This document shows positions 34,936 to 44,638 of a stretch of DNA of 64,000 nt, in pieces. The position numbers and the translations under genes were made by a program. The notes under the pieces are model-generated. The model worked only from the letters and a program-made list of their open reading frames with translations. It was not told the origin of the DNA and did no database searches. Source of the DNA: Streptomyces alboniger. GTDB taxonomy: Bacteria > Actinomycetota > Actinomycetes > Streptomycetales > Streptomycetaceae. The DNA is taken from NCBI RefSeq assembly GCF_008704395.1, contig NZ_CP023695.1, forward strand, positions 5,394,001-5,458,000, read 5' to 3'. Within the stretch, counting starts at the first letter, position 1. Each line of letters starts with the position of its first letter.

Positions 34936-35499
34936 GTGTCAGGCGTGCCCGGCCGCGTGCTTGTTGTGGACGACAACAAGGTCATTCGGCAACTGATCAG
35001 GGTCAACCTCGAGCTGGAGGGCTTCGAGGTCGTGACCGCGGCTGATGGTGCCGAGTGCCTGGACGTCGTACATCAGGTGCAGCCCGACGTGGTCACCCTC
35101 GATGTCGTGATGCCCCGGCTCGACGGTCTGCGCACCGCCGAACGGCTGCGTGCCGACGCGCGGACCCGGGAGCTGCCCGTCGTCATCATCAGCGCCTGTA
35201 CGCAGTACGAGGTCGAAAGCGGTCTGGAGGTCGGCGTCGACGCCTTCCTCGCCAAGCCCTTTGAACCTAGTGAACTGGTGGATGTGGTACGGCAATTGAT
35301 GGGGCGTCGGGCGGGTTCCGGCGGCCATGGGGGTCTGACCGGTCACGTGAGGCAGGCCAGTCAGGCAAGGCAGGCAAGTCAGGCCGGTCAGGCCGGTCAA
35401 GGGCTCGATCCCGTGGGCAGCCGCTGCCCCGCCGGTGATGGCGGCGGCAGCAACGGCCTCTCCGGCGAAGCCGAGCCCGCCGCCCGCCCCGGCGGCTGA
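34936..35499 (+). CDS. Response-regulator receiver protein with repeat tail
   Basis: A 187-residue protein, start GTG 34936 (VSGVPGRVLVVDDNKVIRQL). A complete receiver domain fills residues 6-125: DD at 12-13, phosphoacceptor Asp56 in TLDVVMPRLDG, Thr/Ser at VVIISA and Lys in FLAKPFEP. There is no DNA-binding domain; the rest is a Gln/Ala/Ser repeat (RQASQARQASQAGQAGQ) and a Gly/Pro-rich tail. It therefore probably acts through protein contacts, as other single-domain regulators do. No kinase gene is adjacent. Confidence 0.88.
   Translation: MSGVPGRVLVVDDNKVIRQLIRVNLELEGFEVVTAADGAECLDVVHQVQPDVVTLDVVMPRLDGLRTAERLRADARTRELPVVIISACTQYEVESGLEVGVDAFLAKPFEPSELVDVVRQLMGRRAGSGGHGGLTGHVRQASQARQASQAGQAGQGLDPVGSRCPAGDGGGSNGLSGEAEPAARPGG
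35346..35402. repeat. Degenerate short tandem repeats in the receiver gene
   Basis: Units based on GTCAGGCCG and GGCAGGCAA repeat about six times and encode the Gln-Ala-Ser/Gly/Arg tail. They probably arose by slippage, and all are in frame. Confidence 0.6.
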
Positions 35500-35687
35500 C
35501 CCAGGCCCCCAGACCCCGGGCCCCGGTCCCCAGGTCCAGCAGCGGCCGGCCCCCGGGGAGGGGGATACCCAGCGGCCCTCCCCGCGGGGGATCGCAAACC
35601 CAGCCCCCCTCCCAGGCCCCTGCCCAGCCCCGTCCACATCCCAAGACCATCCAGAAACCAAGTCGCCGACCCACCCCCCTCCTCCCA

Positions 35688-35699
35688 TACGCTTGTCCC
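35688..35699 (+). promoter_or_regulatory. -10 element for probable leaderless nrtL
   Basis: TACGCT (35688-35693) lies seven bases before GTG 35700, the start of nrtL, so the transcript would begin at the start codon. The preceding 200 bp (35500-35699) are C-rich on the + strand and contain no Shine-Dalgarno near the GTG and no gene I can support. Confidence 0.45.
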
Positions 35700-36773
35700 G
35701 TGACCCCCGTCGAGCTTTCCCGCACCGTGCTGCGCGCCATGCGCCACGCCGTTGACGCGGGCGAGCTGCGCGTGGACGTGCCGGAGAGTGTGAAGGTCGA
35801 GCCGCCCCGGCCCGGCGGGTGTGGGGACTACGCCACCAACCTCGCCCTGCGGGTCGCCCGCGACGCCGGAAGGCCCCCCCGGGAAGTCGCCGAGCTGCTC
35901 TCCCCGTGGCTCGCCGCCGAGCCCGGGATCGCCGGGGTCGACATCACCGGGCCCGGCTTCCTCAACATCACCCTCGCGGGCGCGCCCGCCGAGGCCCTCG
36001 TCCGCGACATCCTCCGGTGCGGGGAGTCCTACGGGCACGTCCGGCCCGACACCGGCGCGCTCGCCCAGCTCCACACCCCCCACGAAGTCCGCGCCGTCGT
36101 CGTCGCCGACAGCGCCCGCCGCATCCTGCGCTCCCAGGGGGTCCTCGTCCGCGTCACCTCGGACGCGGCGCCCGACCGGGAATGGGTCGACACCCTCGGC
36201 GTACGCGTCGACGCGTACGGCCGCCCCCCGCAGCCGCTCCCCACCCTGCGGCCCGTGCCCGCCCCGGCCGCCCCCCTCCGCCTCGGCCGCGACGCCGCCC
36301 GCTGGGCCCTGCTGTACCCCGCCGCCCACGACCATCCCCGCATCGCGCCCGAGCAGGGCGGCGACGAGCACCTCGCGCAGCGCGAGACCAACCCCCTCTT
36401 CCGGGTCCGCTACGCCCACGCCCGCTCCCGCGCCCTCACCCGCAACGCCGCCGCCCTGGGTTTCGACTCCGCGCCGGGACCCCTCCAGGGCCCTGCCTCC
36501 GACGAGGCCACCCCGCACGAACTGCTCGGGCACCTCGCCGCCCACCCCCCCGTCCTCGCCGCCGCCGCCCGCCACCGCGCCCCCGACCGGCTCGCCCGGC
36601 ATCTGGTCGCGATCGCCGATGGTCTGCTCGCGTACCAGCACACCGTCCTGCCCCTCGGTGACGAGAAACCCTCGGCCGCCCACCGTGCCCGGCTCGCCCT
36701 CGCCGAAGCCGCCGGGACGGTGCTCGCCGGTGGCCTGTCCCTGCTCGGCGTCAGCGCACCCGACTATCTGTGA
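35700..36773 (+). CDS. nrtL: ArgS-related anticodon-binding protein NrtL
   Basis: A 357-residue relative of arginyl-tRNA synthetase. Residues 1-110 match the ArgRS N-terminal additional domain (YATNLALRVARDAGRPPREVAELL, then GPGFLNITL). Residues 220-357 match the DALR anticodon-binding domain (NPLFRVRYAHARSRALTRNA, LARHLVAIADGLLAYQ, ending AAGTVLAGGLSLLGVSAPDYL). The Rossmann catalytic core with HIGH and KMSKS motifs is absent, so it cannot charge tRNA. It is the usual gene upstream of lysA in Streptomyces. A tRNA-Arg gene lies about 1 kb upstream. The function is unknown; binding of tRNA-Arg is a reasonable guess. Confidence 0.85.
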   Translation: MTPVELSRTVLRAMRHAVDAGELRVDVPESVKVEPPRPGGCGDYATNLALRVARDAGRPPREVAELLSPWLAAEPGIAGVDITGPGFLNITLAGAPAEALVRDILRCGESYGHVRPDTGALAQLHTPHEVRAVVVADSARRILRSQGVLVRVTSDAAPDREWVDTLGVRVDAYGRPPQPLPTLRPVPAPAAPLRLGRDAARWALLYPAAHDHPRIAPEQGGDEHLAQRETNPLFRVRYAHARSRALTRNAAALGFDSAPGPLQGPASDEATPHELLGHLAAHPPVLAAAARHRAPDRLARHLVAIADGLLAYQHTVLPLGDEKPSAAHRARLALAEAAGTVLAGGLSLLGVSAPDYL

Positions 36774-36815
36774 CACCGTCATACGTGACACCGTGAGAGA
36801 CGAGACGACCGAGCC

Positions 36816-38207
36816 ATGAGCCGTTCCGCACACCCCGCAGGGCCCCGCCACGCCGACGTCCTGACCGAGGGGCACTACAGCGCTCCGCCGACCGACCTCA
36901 ACGCCCTGGACGCCAAGGTCTGGTCCCGCACCGTCACCCGCACCCCCGAGGGCGTCGTCAGCATGGGCGGCATCGAGGTGACGCGGCTGGCCGAGGAGTT
37001 CGGCACCCCCGCGTACTTCGTCGACGAGGCCGACTTCCGCGCCCGCTGCCGCGCCTGGCGCGACGCCTTCGGGCCCGAGGCCGACGTCTTCTACGCCGGC
37101 AAGGCGTTCCTGTCGCGGGCCGTCGTGCGCTGGCTGCACGAGGAAGGCCTCAACCTCGACGTGTGCAGCGGCGGCGAGCTGACCACCGCCCTCGGCGCGG
37201 GCATGCCCGCCGAGCGCATCGCCTTCCACGGGAACAACAAGACCGAGGACGAGATCCACCGTGCGATCGAGGCCGGCGTCGGGCGCATCGTGCTCGACTC
37301 CTTCCAGGAGATCGTGCGCGTCTCGCACATCGCCGAGCGGCTCGGCCGGCGCCAGCGCGTGCAGATCCGGGTGACCGTGGGCGTCGAGGCCCACACCCAC
37401 GAGTTCATCGCGACCGCGCACGAGGACCAGAAGTTCGGCATCGCGCTGGCAGGGGGGCAGGCCGCGGAGGCCGTGCGGCGCGCCCTCAAGCTCGACGGGA
37501 TCGAGCTGATCGGCATCCACTCGCACATCGGGTCGCAGATCTTCGACATGGCGGGGTTCGAGGTCTCCGCCCGCCGCGTGGTGCAGCTGCTCGCCGAGGT
37601 GCGCGACGAGCACGGCGTGGAGCTGCCCGAGATCGACCTCGGCGGTGGTCTCGGCATCGCGTACACCCCGGAGGACGACCCGCGCGAGCCGCACGAGATC
37701 GCCAGGGCGCTGGGCGAGATCGTCACGCGTGAGTGCGAGGCCGCCGGGCTCCGCACCCCCCGCATCTCCGTCGAGCCGGGACGCGCCATCGTCGGCCCGA
37801 CCGCCTTCACGCTCTACGAGGTCGGCACCATCAAGCCCCTCGAAGGCCTGCGTACGTACGTCTCCGTGGACGGCGGTATGTCGGACAACATCCGTACCGC
37901 GCTCTACGACGCCGAGTACACCGTCGCCCTGGTCTCCCGCTCCTCCGACGCCGAGCCCATGCTCGTGCGCGTCGTCGGCAAGCACTGCGAGAGTGGTGAC
38001 ATCGTCGTACGCGACGCGTTCCTGCCGGCCGACCTCGCGCCCGGCGACCTGATCGCCGTCCCCGCGACCGGCGCGTACTGCCGCTCGATGGCGAGCAACT
38101 ACAACCACGCTCTCCGCCCGCCCGTCGTCGCCGTCGAGGGCGGCGCGGCGCGGGTGATCGTCCGGCGTGAGACGGAGGAGGATCTCCTGCGTCTCGACGT
38201 CGGATGA
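36816..38207 (+). CDS. lysA: Diaminopimelate decarboxylase
   Basis: A 463-residue fold-type III PLP enzyme that makes L-lysine from meso-diaminopimelate, the last step of lysine synthesis. The PLP lysine is in FYAGKAFLS; other signatures are NKTEDEI, HSHIGSQ, the glycine loop IDLGGGLGI, EPGRAIVGP, CESGD and the substrate Tyr in GAYCRSMASNYN. The N-terminus is extended by about 30 residues before the barrel, as usual in actinobacteria. It is 42 bp downstream of nrtL and 103 bp upstream of hom, so it begins the aspartate-family block. Confidence 0.97.
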   Translation: MSRSAHPAGPRHADVLTEGHYSAPPTDLNALDAKVWSRTVTRTPEGVVSMGGIEVTRLAEEFGTPAYFVDEADFRARCRAWRDAFGPEADVFYAGKAFLSRAVVRWLHEEGLNLDVCSGGELTTALGAGMPAERIAFHGNNKTEDEIHRAIEAGVGRIVLDSFQEIVRVSHIAERLGRRQRVQIRVTVGVEAHTHEFIATAHEDQKFGIALAGGQAAEAVRRALKLDGIELIGIHSHIGSQIFDMAGFEVSARRVVQLLAEVRDEHGVELPEIDLGGGLGIAYTPEDDPREPHEIARALGEIVTRECEAAGLRTPRISVEPGRAIVGPTAFTLYEVGTIKPLEGLRTYVSVDGGMSDNIRTALYDAEYTVALVSRSSDAEPMLVRVVGKHCESGDIVVRDAFLPADLAPGDLIAVPATGAYCRSMASNYNHALRPPVVAVEGGAARVIVRRETEEDLLRLDVG

Positions 38208-38310
38208 CGAAAAAGATGAAATAGATGTCTCAGGATCCGGACATTGGACGGAAAGTCCGTTCCGGTGGGTGAGACTGGGACCACCGTAGATGTAAGAGAA
38301 GTGAGGTCGG

Positions 38311-39603
38311 ATGATGCGTACGCGTCCGCTGAAGGTGGCGCTGCTGGGCTGTGGGGTTGTCGGCTCAGAGGTGGCGCGCATCATGACGACGCACGCCGAC
38401 GACCTCACAGCCAGGATCGGCGCCCCGGTGGAGCTGGCCGGGGTCGCCGTCCGCCGCCCCTCGAAGGTGCGTGAGGGAATCGACCCGGACCTCATCACCA
38501 CCGACGCGACCGCGCTGGTCAAGCGCGGTGATATTGACGTCATCGTCGAGGTGATCGGCGGGATCGAGCCCGCCCGGACCCTCATCACCACCGCGTTCGA
38601 ACACGGTGCCTCCGTCGTCTCCGCGAACAAGGCGCTCATCGCGCAGGACGGCGCCGCGCTGCACGAGGCCGCCGTCGAGTACGGACGGGACCTGTACTAC
38701 GAGGCCGCCGTCGCCGGTGCCATCCCGCTGATCCGGCCGCTGCGCGAGTCCATGGCGGGCGACAAGGTCAACCGCGTCCTCGGCATCGTGAACGGCACCA
38801 CCAACTTCATCCTCGACGCCATGGACACGACGGGGGCCGGGTACCAGGAGGCCCTGGACGAGGCCACCGCGCTCGGGTACGCCGAGGCCGACCCGACCGC
38901 CGACGTCGAGGGCTTCGACGCCGCCGCCAAGGCCGCGATCCTCGCCGGCATCGCCTTCCACACGCGCGTACGCCTCGACGACGTGTACCGCGAGGGCATG
39001 ACCGAGGTGACGGCCGCCGACTTCGCGTCCGCGAAGCGGATGGGCTGCACCATCAAGCTCCTCGCCATCTGCGAGCGGGCCGCTGACGGTGAGTCGGTGA
39101 CCGCGCGCGTGCATCCCGCGATGATTCCGCTCAGCCATCCGCTGGCCTCGGTCCGCGAGGCGTACAACGCCGTGTTCGTCGAGGCGGAGGCCGCGGGACA
39201 GCTCATGTTCTACGGGCCCGGCGCGGGCGGCTCGCCCACCGCGTCCGCCGTCCTCGGCGACCTCGTCGCCGTCTGCCGCAACAAACTCGCCGAGACCACC
39301 GGACCCGGCGACTCCGCGTACACCCAGCTGCCCGTGGGCTCCATGGGCGAGGTCGTCACGCGCTATCACATCAGCCTCGACGTGGCCGACAAGCCGGGCG
39401 TGCTCGCCCAGGTCGCGACGGTCTTCGCCGAGCACGGCGTATCGATCGATACGGTTCGCCAGACGGGCAAGGACGGCGAGGCCTCCCTCGTCGTCGTCAC
39501 CCATCGCGCGCCCGACGCCGCCCTCACCGGCACCGTCGACGCGCTGCGCAGACTCGACACCGTGCGTGGTGTCGCCAGCATCATGCGGGTTGAAGGGGAG
39601 TAA
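38311..39603 (+). CDS. hom: Homoserine dehydrogenase
   Basis: A 430-residue enzyme reducing aspartate semialdehyde to homoserine. The NAD(P) motif is LLGCGVVGSEV; ANKALIA and the catalytic-region YYEAAVAGAIPLIRPL follow, then NGTTNFIL and the substrate block ADPTADVEGFDAAAKAAILA. A C-terminal ACT domain (DKPGVLAQVATVFAEHGVSIDTVRQ) indicates feedback control by threonine. AGTGAGG precedes ATG 38311. The upstream gap has no Thr/Ile-rich leader peptide. It is six bases from thrC, so the two are co-transcribed. Confidence 0.97.
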   Translation: MMRTRPLKVALLGCGVVGSEVARIMTTHADDLTARIGAPVELAGVAVRRPSKVREGIDPDLITTDATALVKRGDIDVIVEVIGGIEPARTLITTAFEHGASVVSANKALIAQDGAALHEAAVEYGRDLYYEAAVAGAIPLIRPLRESMAGDKVNRVLGIVNGTTNFILDAMDTTGAGYQEALDEATALGYAEADPTADVEGFDAAAKAAILAGIAFHTRVRLDDVYREGMTEVTAADFASAKRMGCTIKLLAICERAADGESVTARVHPAMIPLSHPLASVREAYNAVFVEAEAAGQLMFYGPGAGGSPTASAVLGDLVAVCRNKLAETTGPGDSAYTQLPVGSMGEVVTRYHISLDVADKPGVLAQVATVFAEHGVSIDTVRQTGKDGEASLVVVTHRAPDAALTGTVDALRRLDTVRGVASIMRVEGE

Positions 39604-39609
39604 GCAGCA

Positions 39610-40668
39610 ATGAGCCACCAGTGGCGCGGAATCATCGAGGAGTACCGGGACCGTCTCCCGGTCTCGGACACCACGCCGGTCGTGACGCTTCGCGAGGGCG
39701 GCACGCCGCTCGTACCCGCGCAGGTCCTCTCGGAGCGCACGGGCTGCGAGGTCCACCTCAAGGTCGAGGGCGCGAACCCCACGGGGTCCTTCAAGGACCG
39801 CGGCATGACCATGGCGATCACCAAGGCCAAGGAGGAGGGCGCGAAGGCCGTCATCTGCGCCTCCACCGGCAACACGTCGGCGTCCGCCGCCGCCTACGCC
39901 GTCCGCGCGGGCATGGTCTGCGCGGTCCTCGTCCCGCAGGGCAAGATCGCGCTCGGCAAGATGGGCCAGGCGCTCGTCTACGGCTCGAAGATCCTCCAGG
40001 TCGACGGCAACTTCGACGACTGCCTGAACCTCGCGCGCGCCCTCTCCGAGAACTACCCGGTGGCGCTGGTCAACTCGGTCAACCCGTTCCGCATCGAGGG
40101 CCAGAAGACCGCCTCCTTCGAGATCGTCGACGCCCTCGGCGACGCCCCCGACATCCACGTCCTTCCCGTCGGCAACGCCGGCAACATCACCGCCTACTGG
40201 AAGGGCTACAAGGAGTACGCCGCCGACTCGGTGTCGACGAGTACCCCCCGGATGTGGGGCTTCCAGGCCTCCGGTTCGGCGCCCATCGTGCGCGGCGAGA
40301 TCGTCAAGGACCCCTCGACGATCGCCACCGCGATTCGCATCGGCAACCCCGCCTCGTGGCAGTACGCGCTCGCCGCGCGCGACGAGTCGGGCGGCCTCAT
40401 CGACGAGGTGACGGACCGTGAGATCCTGCGCGCCTACAAGCTGTTGGCGTCCCAGGAAGGCGTCTTCGTGGAGCCCGCGTCGGCCGCCTCGGTCGCCGGT
40501 CTGCTGAAGGCCGCCGAGCAGGGCAAGGTGGACCCCGGCCAGCGCATCGTCTGCACGGTCACGGGCAACGGCCTCAAGGACCCGGACTGGGCCGTCGCGG
40601 GCGCCCCGCAGCCGGTCACCGTGCCGGTCGACGCGGCGGCCGCGGCCGAACGCCTCGGCCTGGCGTAA
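39610..40668 (+). CDS. thrC: Threonine synthase
   Basis: A 352-residue fold-type II PLP enzyme converting O-phosphohomoserine to threonine. The PLP lysine is in [12 protein letters not shown]; the phosphate-binding region is [14 protein letters not shown] and the PLP phosphate loop [12 protein letters not shown]. The length matches the short bacterial class. It lies immediately after hom (GGGGAG ahead), and is followed by a hairpin and a 279-bp gap before thrB. Confidence 0.97.
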   Translation: MSHQWRGIIEEYRDRLPVSDTTPVVTLREGGTPLVPAQVLSERTGCEVHLKVEGANPTGSFKDRGMTMAITKAKEEGAKAVICASTGNTSASAAAYAVRAGMVCAVLVPQGKIALGKMGQALVYGSKILQVDGNFDDCLNLARALSENYPVALVNSVNPFRIEGQKTASFEIVDALGDAPDIHVLPVGNAGNITAYWKGYKEYAADSVSTSTPRMWGFQASGSAPIVRGEIVKDPSTIATAIRIGNPASWQYALAARDESGGLIDEVTDREILRAYKLLASQEGVFVEPASAASVAGLLKAAEQGKVDPGQRIVCTVTGNGLKDPDWAVAGAPQPVTVPVDAAAAAERLGLA

Positions 40669-40724
40669 CCGCGGCGGAACCCGCGAGGGAGCGGCGAAAC
40701 CCGCTCCTCAGCGGCAAACCCGCG

Positions 40725-40748
40725 CCTGTGCCCAGGGGGTGGCACAGG
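40725..40748 (+). terminator. Hairpin after thrC
   Basis: CCTGTGCC (40725-40732) pairs perfectly with GGCACAGG (40741-40748) around an 8-base loop, 57 bp after the thrC stop. There is no U-tract. It may terminate or attenuate between thrC and thrB. Confidence 0.55.
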
Positions 40749-40947
40749 GGGCATACGACACGCATCGTGCGCCTCCTGTGCGCCCTATGTCGCCACAGAA
40801 CCTTCCTTCGATAGGCTGTACCGAACCCGCCCGCCGCATATGCCGCGGTGCCGCCGTTGTTCGCGGCCTTCGGGTCTTCCGTACATGTGGCACGTACGAA
40901 AACTACGCAGCCTCACAAACACGCAGCTCAAGGAGAGTCATCGAGCG

Positions 40948-41865
40948 ATGGCCGGTCCAGCGTTCCGCGCCGCCGCCGTCCGGGTGCGCGTCCCCGCCAC
41001 CAGCGCCAACCTCGGTCCGGGCTTCGACGCCCTGGGCCTGTCGCTGGGTCTGTACGACGACGTGGTCGTCCGGGTGGCCGACTCCGGCCTGAACATCGAC
41101 ATCGCCGGAGAGGGCGGTGAAACCCTCCCGCGCGACGAGTCGCACCTGCTCGTACGCTCGCTGCGCACGGCCTTCGACCTGCTCGGCGGACAGCCGCGCG
41201 GCCTGGAGATCGTCTGCGCCAACCGCATCCCGCACGGCCGCGGCCTCGGCTCCTCGTCCGCCGCCATCTGCGCGGGCATCGTCGCCGCCCGCGCCGTGAC
41301 GATAGGCGGCGAGGCCAAGCTCGATGACGCGGCTCTCCTCGAACTCGCCACCGAGATCGAGGGCCATCCGGACAACGTCGCCGCCTGTCTGCTCGGCGGT
41401 TTCACGCTCTCCTGGATGGACGGGGGAGCGGCGCGGGCGATCCGGATGGATCCCGCCGATTCCATCGTTCCAGTGGTCTTCGTCCCCGGAAAGCCCGTCC
41501 TCACCGAGACGGCGCGCGGCCTGCTGCCGCGCACCGTCCCGCACGTCGACGCCGCCGCCAACGCGGGCCGGGCGGCCCTGCTCGTCGAGGCCCTGACCAG
41601 GCGCCCCGAGCTGCTGCTCCCCGCCACCGAGGACCGCCTGCACCAGGAGTACCGCGCCCCGGCCATGCCGGAGAGCGCCGCCCTGGTGGAGCGGCTGCGC
41701 GCCGACGGCGTGCCCGCGGTGATCTCCGGCGCGGGCCCCACGGTCCTCGCGCTGGCCGAAGACAGTGCGGCCGACAAGGTCGCACGCCTGGCGGGAGAGG
41801 GCTGGGCGGCCAACCGCCTGGCACTCGACGCCAGGGGAGCGAGCGTGCTGCCGCTCGCGCCCTGA
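40948..41865 (+). CDS. thrB: Homoserine kinase
   Basis: A 305-residue GHMP kinase phosphorylating homoserine, the substrate step for ThrC. The start is ATG 40948 with AGGAGAG ten bases ahead; the frame is open further upstream without homology. Motif 1 is VPATSANLGPGFDALG, the phosphate loop is PHGRGLGSSSAAI, and motif 3 is ISGAGPTVLAL. It is separated from thrC by 279 bp containing a hairpin, so it probably also has its own promoter. Confidence 0.97.
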   Translation: MAGPAFRAAAVRVRVPATSANLGPGFDALGLSLGLYDDVVVRVADSGLNIDIAGEGGETLPRDESHLLVRSLRTAFDLLGGQPRGLEIVCANRIPHGRGLGSSSAAICAGIVAARAVTIGGEAKLDDAALLELATEIEGHPDNVAACLLGGFTLSWMDGGAARAIRMDPADSIVPVVFVPGKPVLTETARGLLPRTVPHVDAAANAGRAALLVEALTRRPELLLPATEDRLHQEYRAPAMPESAALVERLRADGVPAVISGAGPTVLALAEDSAADKVARLAGEGWAANRLALDARGASVLPLAP

Positions 41866-41929
41866 CGCGGTGAACACAGGGATTTCGGGGTGTCCCGGTC
41901 CCGAGAGGGGGAATGTTTGTTGGATCCGG

Positions 41930-41935
41930 TAGTGT
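41930..41935 (+). promoter_or_regulatory. Probable -10 element of the rho promoter
   Basis: TAGTGT in the context CCGGTAGTGTTAATC fits the TAnnnT form and stands in an AT-rich pocket. A start near 41942 would give a leader of about 310 nt before rho. No convincing -35 is visible. Confidence 0.45.
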
Positions 41936-41963
41936 TAATCTCAAGTCTGCACCCGACCTCACC

Positions 41964-42074
41964 ATGGCGAGGTGCTTTGTGTCCCCGTCCGGGACAACCA
42001 TTCTTCCGGGAGCCTCCCAAACTGCTCTGTGCCCCGCACTGAGCGGTCCTGAGCACGCTCCGGAACCGGCGTGA
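41964..42074 (+). CDS. Possible upstream open frame in the rho leader (36 codons)
   Basis: ATG 41964 (peptide MARCFVSPSGTTILPG...) runs 36 codons to TGA 42074; an internal GTG at 41979 has GAGG six bases ahead. It lies within the predicted rho leader. The peptide is too short for homology, so this is a candidate only. It could modulate Rho autoregulation or be chance. Confidence 0.35.
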   Translation: MARCFVSPSGTTILPGASQTALCPALSGPEHAPEPA

Positions 42075-42252
42075 CCGAGCCGGGTGACACGCACTTCAGT
42101 GGCACCGCACCGGGAATCGCCATCACCAATGAATTCTTCCGCCTCGTTGGCGGACCACCGCCCCGGCACGGTCCATACGCATAGGACCTCCGGACAGCAC
42201 AACCGGTCGCCGAGCCAGACAGGCCGACGTCCGCTCCAGGGAAGGACCCTTC

Positions 42253-44316
42253 GTGAGCGACACCACCGATCTGATGGGCGTGACTGCCGACACGCCCGCC
42301 ACGGACGCCTCCGCGGCGCCTGCCACCGGTGCTTCGGCCGGGTCCCGGCGGCGCCGCGGCACCGGCCTTGAGGGCATGGTGCTGGCGGAACTGCAGCAGG
42401 TCGCCTCGGGCCTTGGGATCAAGGGAACCGGGCGCATGCGCAAGAGCCAGCTGATCGAGGTCATCAAGGAGGCGCAGGCAGGGGGCGGAGCCCCGGCGAA
42501 GAGCGCCGCGCCCTCCGGCGACACCGCCGAGACCAAGCCCAAGCGCCGGGCCACCTCGAAGGCCCGTACGGGCGAGGACGCCGCGGAGAGCGCCGGCAAG
42601 CCGAGCAAGGCCGTCAAGGCGGAGAGCGCCGAGGGCGGCAAGGCCGAGAAGGCCCCCGCCCAGCAGCAGATCGACATCCCCGGTCAGCCTGCCAGCGACG
42701 ACCAGCCCGCCGGTGAGCGCCGCCGGCGCCGGGCCACCGCCGACGCGGGCAGCCCGGAGACCGTCACCGCCGAGGCGAAGGCCGAGCCCAAGGCCGAGGC
42801 CAAGGGCGACGCGTCCGGCGACAAGGGCGGCGACGGCTCCGGCGGCGACAACGCCGAGGGCCGCCGCGACCGCCGTGACCGCCAGGGCCGCGGCCGTGAC
42901 CGTGACCGCCGCGGCAACAAGGGCGACGACCAGCAGGGCGGCGGCCGTCAGGACCGCCCCGACCGGCAGGACCGTCAGGACCGTCAGGACCGTCAGCAGC
43001 AGGGTGGCGGTGGCCGTCAGGACCGCCAGGACCGCCAGCGTGACAACGGTCCTCAGGATGACGACGATTTCGAGGGTGGCCGCCGCGGTCGCCGCGGCCG
43101 TTACCGCGACCGCCGTGGCCGTCGGGGCCGCGACGAGCAGGGCTTCGGCAACGAGCCGCAGGTCTCCGACGACGACGTCCTGATCCCCGTCGCGGGCATC
43201 CTGGACATCCTCGACAACTACGCGTTCATCCGTACGTCGGGCTACCTCCCCGGTCCCAACGACGTGTACGTCTCGCTGGCCCAGGTCCGCAAGAACGGCC
43301 TGCGCAAGGGTGACCACGTCACCGGCGCGGTCCGCCAGCCCAAGGACGGCGAGCGCCGCGAGAAGTTCAACGCGCTCGTCCGCCTCGACTCGGCCAACGG
43401 CATGGCGGCCGAATCCGGGCGCGGGCGACCGGAGTTCAGCAAGCTGACGCCCCTTTACCCGCAGGACCGGCTCCGTCTGGAGACCGACCCGGGCGTGCTC
43501 ACCACCCGCATCATCGACCTCGTCGCGCCCATCGGTAAGGGACAGCGCGGTCTGATCGTGGCCCCGCCGAAGACCGGCAAGACCATGATCATGCAGGCGA
43601 TCGCCAACGCGATCACGGTCAACAACCCCGAGTGCCACCTGATGGTCGTCCTGGTCGACGAGCGTCCGGAAGAGGTCACCGACATGCAGCGGTCGGTCAA
43701 GGGCGAGGTCATCTCCTCGACCTTCGACCGCCCGGCCGAGGACCACACCACGGTCGCCGAGCTGGCCATCGAGCGCGCCAAGCGTCTGGTGGAGCTGGGC
43801 CACGACGTCGTCGTGCTGCTCGACTCGATCACGCGTCTGGGCCGTGCCTACAACCTGGCGGCGCCGGCCTCCGGCCGCATCCTGTCCGGTGGTGTCGACT
43901 CGACGGCGCTGTACCCGCCCAAGCGCTTCTTCGGTGCCGCGCGCAACATCGAGGACGGCGGCTCGCTGACCATCCTCGCGACCGCGCTCGTCGACACCGG
44001 CTCCCGCATGGACGAGGTGATCTTCGAGGAGTTCAAGGGCACCGGCAACGCCGAGCTGAAGCTCGACCGCAAGCTCGCCGACAAGCGCATCTTCCCGGCG
44101 GTGGACGTGGACGCGTCCGGTACCCGTAAGGAAGAGATCCTGCTCGGCAGCGACGAGCTGGCCATCACCTGGAAGCTGCGCCGCGTGCTGCACGCGCTCG
44201 ACCAGCAGCAGGCGATCGAGCTGCTCCTGGACAAGATGAAGCAGACGAAGTCGAACGCCGAGTTCCTGCTCCAGATCCAGAAGACGACCCCGACCCCGGG
44301 CAACGGCAACGACTGA
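42253..44316 (+). CDS. rho: Transcription termination factor Rho with Arg/Gly/Gln-rich insert
   Basis: A 687-residue Rho starting at GTG. The N-terminal SAP-like helix bundle is [35 protein letters not shown]. An actinobacterial insert of about 200 residues follows: first Ala/Glu/Lys-rich, then a highly basic RNA-binding stretch with repeats of DRQ and GRR (about 195-300). The cold-shock RNA-binding domain starts at [20 protein letters not shown]. The ATPase has Walker A APPKTGKT, Walker [11 protein letters not shown] and the loop around [13 protein letters not shown]. It is a hexameric RNA helicase ending untranslated transcripts. The leader of about 310 nt suggests autoregulation. Confidence 0.97.
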   Translation: MSDTTDLMGVTADTPATDASAAPATGASAGSRRRRGTGLEGMVLAELQQVASGLGIKGTGRMRKSQLIEVIKEAQAGGGAPAKSAAPSGDTAETKPKRRATSKARTGEDAAESAGKPSKAVKAESAEGGKAEKAPAQQQIDIPGQPASDDQPAGERRRRRATADAGSPETVTAEAKAEPKAEAKGDASGDKGGDGSGGDNAEGRRDRRDRQGRGRDRDRRGNKGDDQQGGGRQDRPDRQDRQDRQDRQQQGGGGRQDRQDRQRDNGPQDDDDFEGGRRGRRGRYRDRRGRRGRDEQGFGNEPQVSDDDVLIPVAGILDILDNYAFIRTSGYLPGPNDVYVSLAQVRKNGLRKGDHVTGAVRQPKDGERREKFNALVRLDSANGMAAESGRGRPEFSKLTPLYPQDRLRLETDPGVLTTRIIDLVAPIGKGQRGLIVAPPKTGKTMIMQAIANAITVNNPECHLMVVLVDERPEEVTDMQRSVKGEVISSTFDRPAEDHTTVAELAIERAKRLVELGHDVVVLLDSITRLGRAYNLAAPASGRILSGGVDSTALYPPKRFFGAARNIEDGGSLTILATALVDTGSRMDEVIFEEFKGTGNAELKLDRKLADKRIFPAVDVDASGTRKEEILLGSDELAITWKLRRVLHALDQQQAIELLLDKMKQTKSNAEFLLQIQKTTPTPGNGND

Positions 44317-44349
44317 CCTGGTGCGGGCGCCTGGAACAAGGTGACCGGA

Positions 44350-44392
44350 AAGGGCCGGTCCCGTCATTCGACGGGGCCGGCCCCTTCTGTTT
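44350..44392 (+). terminator. Terminator after rho
   Basis: AAGGGCCGGTCCCGTC (44350-44365), loop ATTC, then GACGGGGCCGGCCCCTT (44370-44386) form a 16-bp stem with one bulge and one mismatch, followed by TCTGTTT. It lies 33 bp after the rho stop. The rest of the 322-bp gap to 44638 must hold the promoter of the next gene; a TTGACC at 44591 is the best -35-like element, without a matching -10. Confidence 0.75.
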
Positions 44393-44638
44393 GCCGAGAC
44401 CTTGGCCACACGGCTAAGAGATTCTCACGGTCGCCGAGGGTAGCGCCGTTCAGTACGAAAGCGCTGGTGAAGGGCCCGAAAGGGGGCGGCAGGGGGCACG
44501 CTGGGTAGCGATCGGAACCCGGGGCGCGCCCAGGGCCCCGTGCAACCCTTCTTCCGGATTTCCCGTCTGACAAGTGACGGAAAGCCACGCTTGACCCTGA
44601 AAACAGGGGGTATCCGACCGACGAGGACTGAGGGGCGC

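Noticed and set aside
38208..38310. Threonine/isoleucine attenuator leader before hom
   Set aside because: The only short frame (MSQDPDIGRK...) has no Thr or Ile run and no clear terminator hairpin.
35397..38639. A 1080-codon open frame antisense to nrtL and lysA
   Set aside because: Shadow of strongly coding + strand genes; no start signal or motif.
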